The notes under the pieces are model-generated. The model had not been told where the DNA came from. It saw nothing but the letters and a program-made list of their open reading frames with translations, and made no database searches. The translations under genes were made by a program, and so were the position numbers. A stretch of 5,857 bases of DNA from Bacteroidales bacterium (GTDB taxonomy: Bacteria > Bacteroidota > Bacteroidia > Bacteroidales > ML635J-15), in the NCBI GenBank assembly GCA_028696755.1, contig JAQVGK010000241.1:1-5857 (forward strand). Direction: 5' to 3'. Within the stretch, counting starts at the first letter, position 1. Every line of letters begins with the position of its first letter. Shown here one piece after another: positions 5,075-5,857 of this stretch.

Positions 5075-5857
5075 ATGCATAAATCAGGATTTGTAAATAT
5101 TATCGGCAACCCAAATGTCGGTAAATCAACATTGATGAACGAGCTTGTTGGAGAGAGAATTTCTATTATCACAGCAAAATCTCAAACTACTCGTCATCGT
5201 ATATTTGGAATTGTTAGTGGCGAGGACTTTCAGATTGTATATAGTGATACTCCTGGAATAATTAAGCCTCAATACAAGCTTCAGGAAAAGATGATGGAGT
5301 TTGTCGGTAATTCGTTCGAAGACGCTGACGTATTTTTATATGTGACGGATGTTGTAGAAAGTCCCGATAAAAACATGGAGTATGTCGAGAGATTACAAAA
5401 AGTTGATGTGCCAGTTATTTGCCTAATAAATAAAATCGACCTTTCAAATCCCGAAAAAATTCAAGAATTACAAAACTTCTGGAAGGAAAATTTGCCGAAA
5501 GCCGAGATTTATGCAATTTCTGCATTACAAAAATTTAATATTGCTGGATTATTTGACCGTTTGCTCGAGTTACTTCCCGAAGGAGAGGCTTGGTACCCAA
5601 AAGATCAGCTTACTGATAAAACCGAACGATTTATTGTTTCGGAGATAGTTCGCGAAAAAATTTTACTTTATTACCAAAAAGAGATTCCTTATGCAAGCGA
5701 GGTAGTTGTTGAGGAATTTAAAGAAGAAGCGAAAATTATAAGAATAAAAGTTGCCATTATTGTTGAAAGACAAACACAAAAAGGCATAATCATCGGTCAT
5801 AAAGGTTCTGCACTAAAGAAAACGGCTACCGAAGCAAGGCTTGACATGGAGAAGTTT
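5075..5857 (+). CDS. era: GTPase Era, 3'-truncated by window edge
   Basis: This gives the first 261 codons of Era, a GTPase that binds the 3' end of 16S rRNA and assists assembly of the small ribosomal subunit at the inner face of the membrane. All G motifs are visible: G1 GNPNVGKST (11-19), G2 around TTRHR (38-42), G3 DTPG (58-61), G4 NKID (119-122) and G5 SAL (149-151). The C-terminal KH RNA-binding domain follows, with its GxxG loop GHKG at 241-244. Era is normally about 295-300 residues, so roughly 35 residues are missing beyond the window. The ATG at 5075 starts the usual short N-terminus directly before the first beta strand; no Shine-Dalgarno sequence is apparent. The frame stays open to the last base and no residue key to GTP binding is altered. 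Its neighbour, divergent by 62 bp, is the YjbR-family gene. Confidence 0.97.
   Translation, partial: MHKSGFVNIIGNPNVGKSTLMNELVGERISIITAKSQTTRHRIFGIVSGEDFQIVYSDTPGIIKPQYKLQEKMMEFVGNSFEDADVFLYVTDVVESPDKNMEYVERLQKVDVPVICLINKIDLSNPEKIQELQNFWKENLPKAEIYAISALQKFNIAGLFDRLLELLPEGEAWYPKDQLTDKTERFIVSEIVREKILLYYQKEIPYASEVVVEEFKEEAKIIRIKVAIIVERQTQKGIIIGHKGSALKKTATEARLDMEKF

Overview
The window reads as chromosomal DNA of a Bacteroidota bacterium, possibly of the Bacteroidales/Marinilabiliales type. The evidence is AT-rich genes, no clear Shine-Dalgarno sequences ahead of the starts, one good match to the Bacteroidota -7 box (TAnnTTTG), and gene content typical of the phylum. The assignment to phylum is inference, not a search result.

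Layout. Positions 1-4018 (+ strand) hold the end of a tripartite RND efflux operon. It consists of the C-terminal half of a periplasmic adaptor (MFP/HlyD-like), a complete 1038-residue inner-membrane RND pump with the expected proton-relay residues, and 12 bases later a 97-residue PII-like (ferredoxin-like fold) protein that probably tunes the pump. A strong hairpin plus T-run closes the operon. Positions 4662-5012 (- strand) encode an MmcQ/YjbR-family protein that converges on the operon. Positions 5075-5857 (+) are the first 261 codons of the ribosome-assembly GTPase Era, divergent from the YjbR gene and cut by the window edge.

The unusual part lies between the two convergent genes. A 96-bp sequence is present twice with no mismatch (4013-4108 and 4589-4684), and the copies bracket a 480-bp insert. 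The insert has 17-bp terminal inverted repeats (16/17 matching), several nested foldbacks, a local GC-rich pocket and no credible gene. Each 96-bp copy carries the last codon and stop of the PII-like gene, the operon terminator, and the last six codons and stop of the YjbR-family gene read on the minus strand. Removing one copy plus the insert restores a compact convergent junction with only 67 bp between the two stop codons. The simplest reading is a MITE-like, non-autonomous element that inserted with an exceptionally long target duplication. This left both neighbouring genes intact and gave each its own copy of the shared 3' region. A recombination or tandem-duplication origin is the alternative.

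The pump, adaptor and PII-like protein should work together in envelope efflux. The YjbR-family protein and Era are housekeeping-type neighbours with no visible functional link to the pump.
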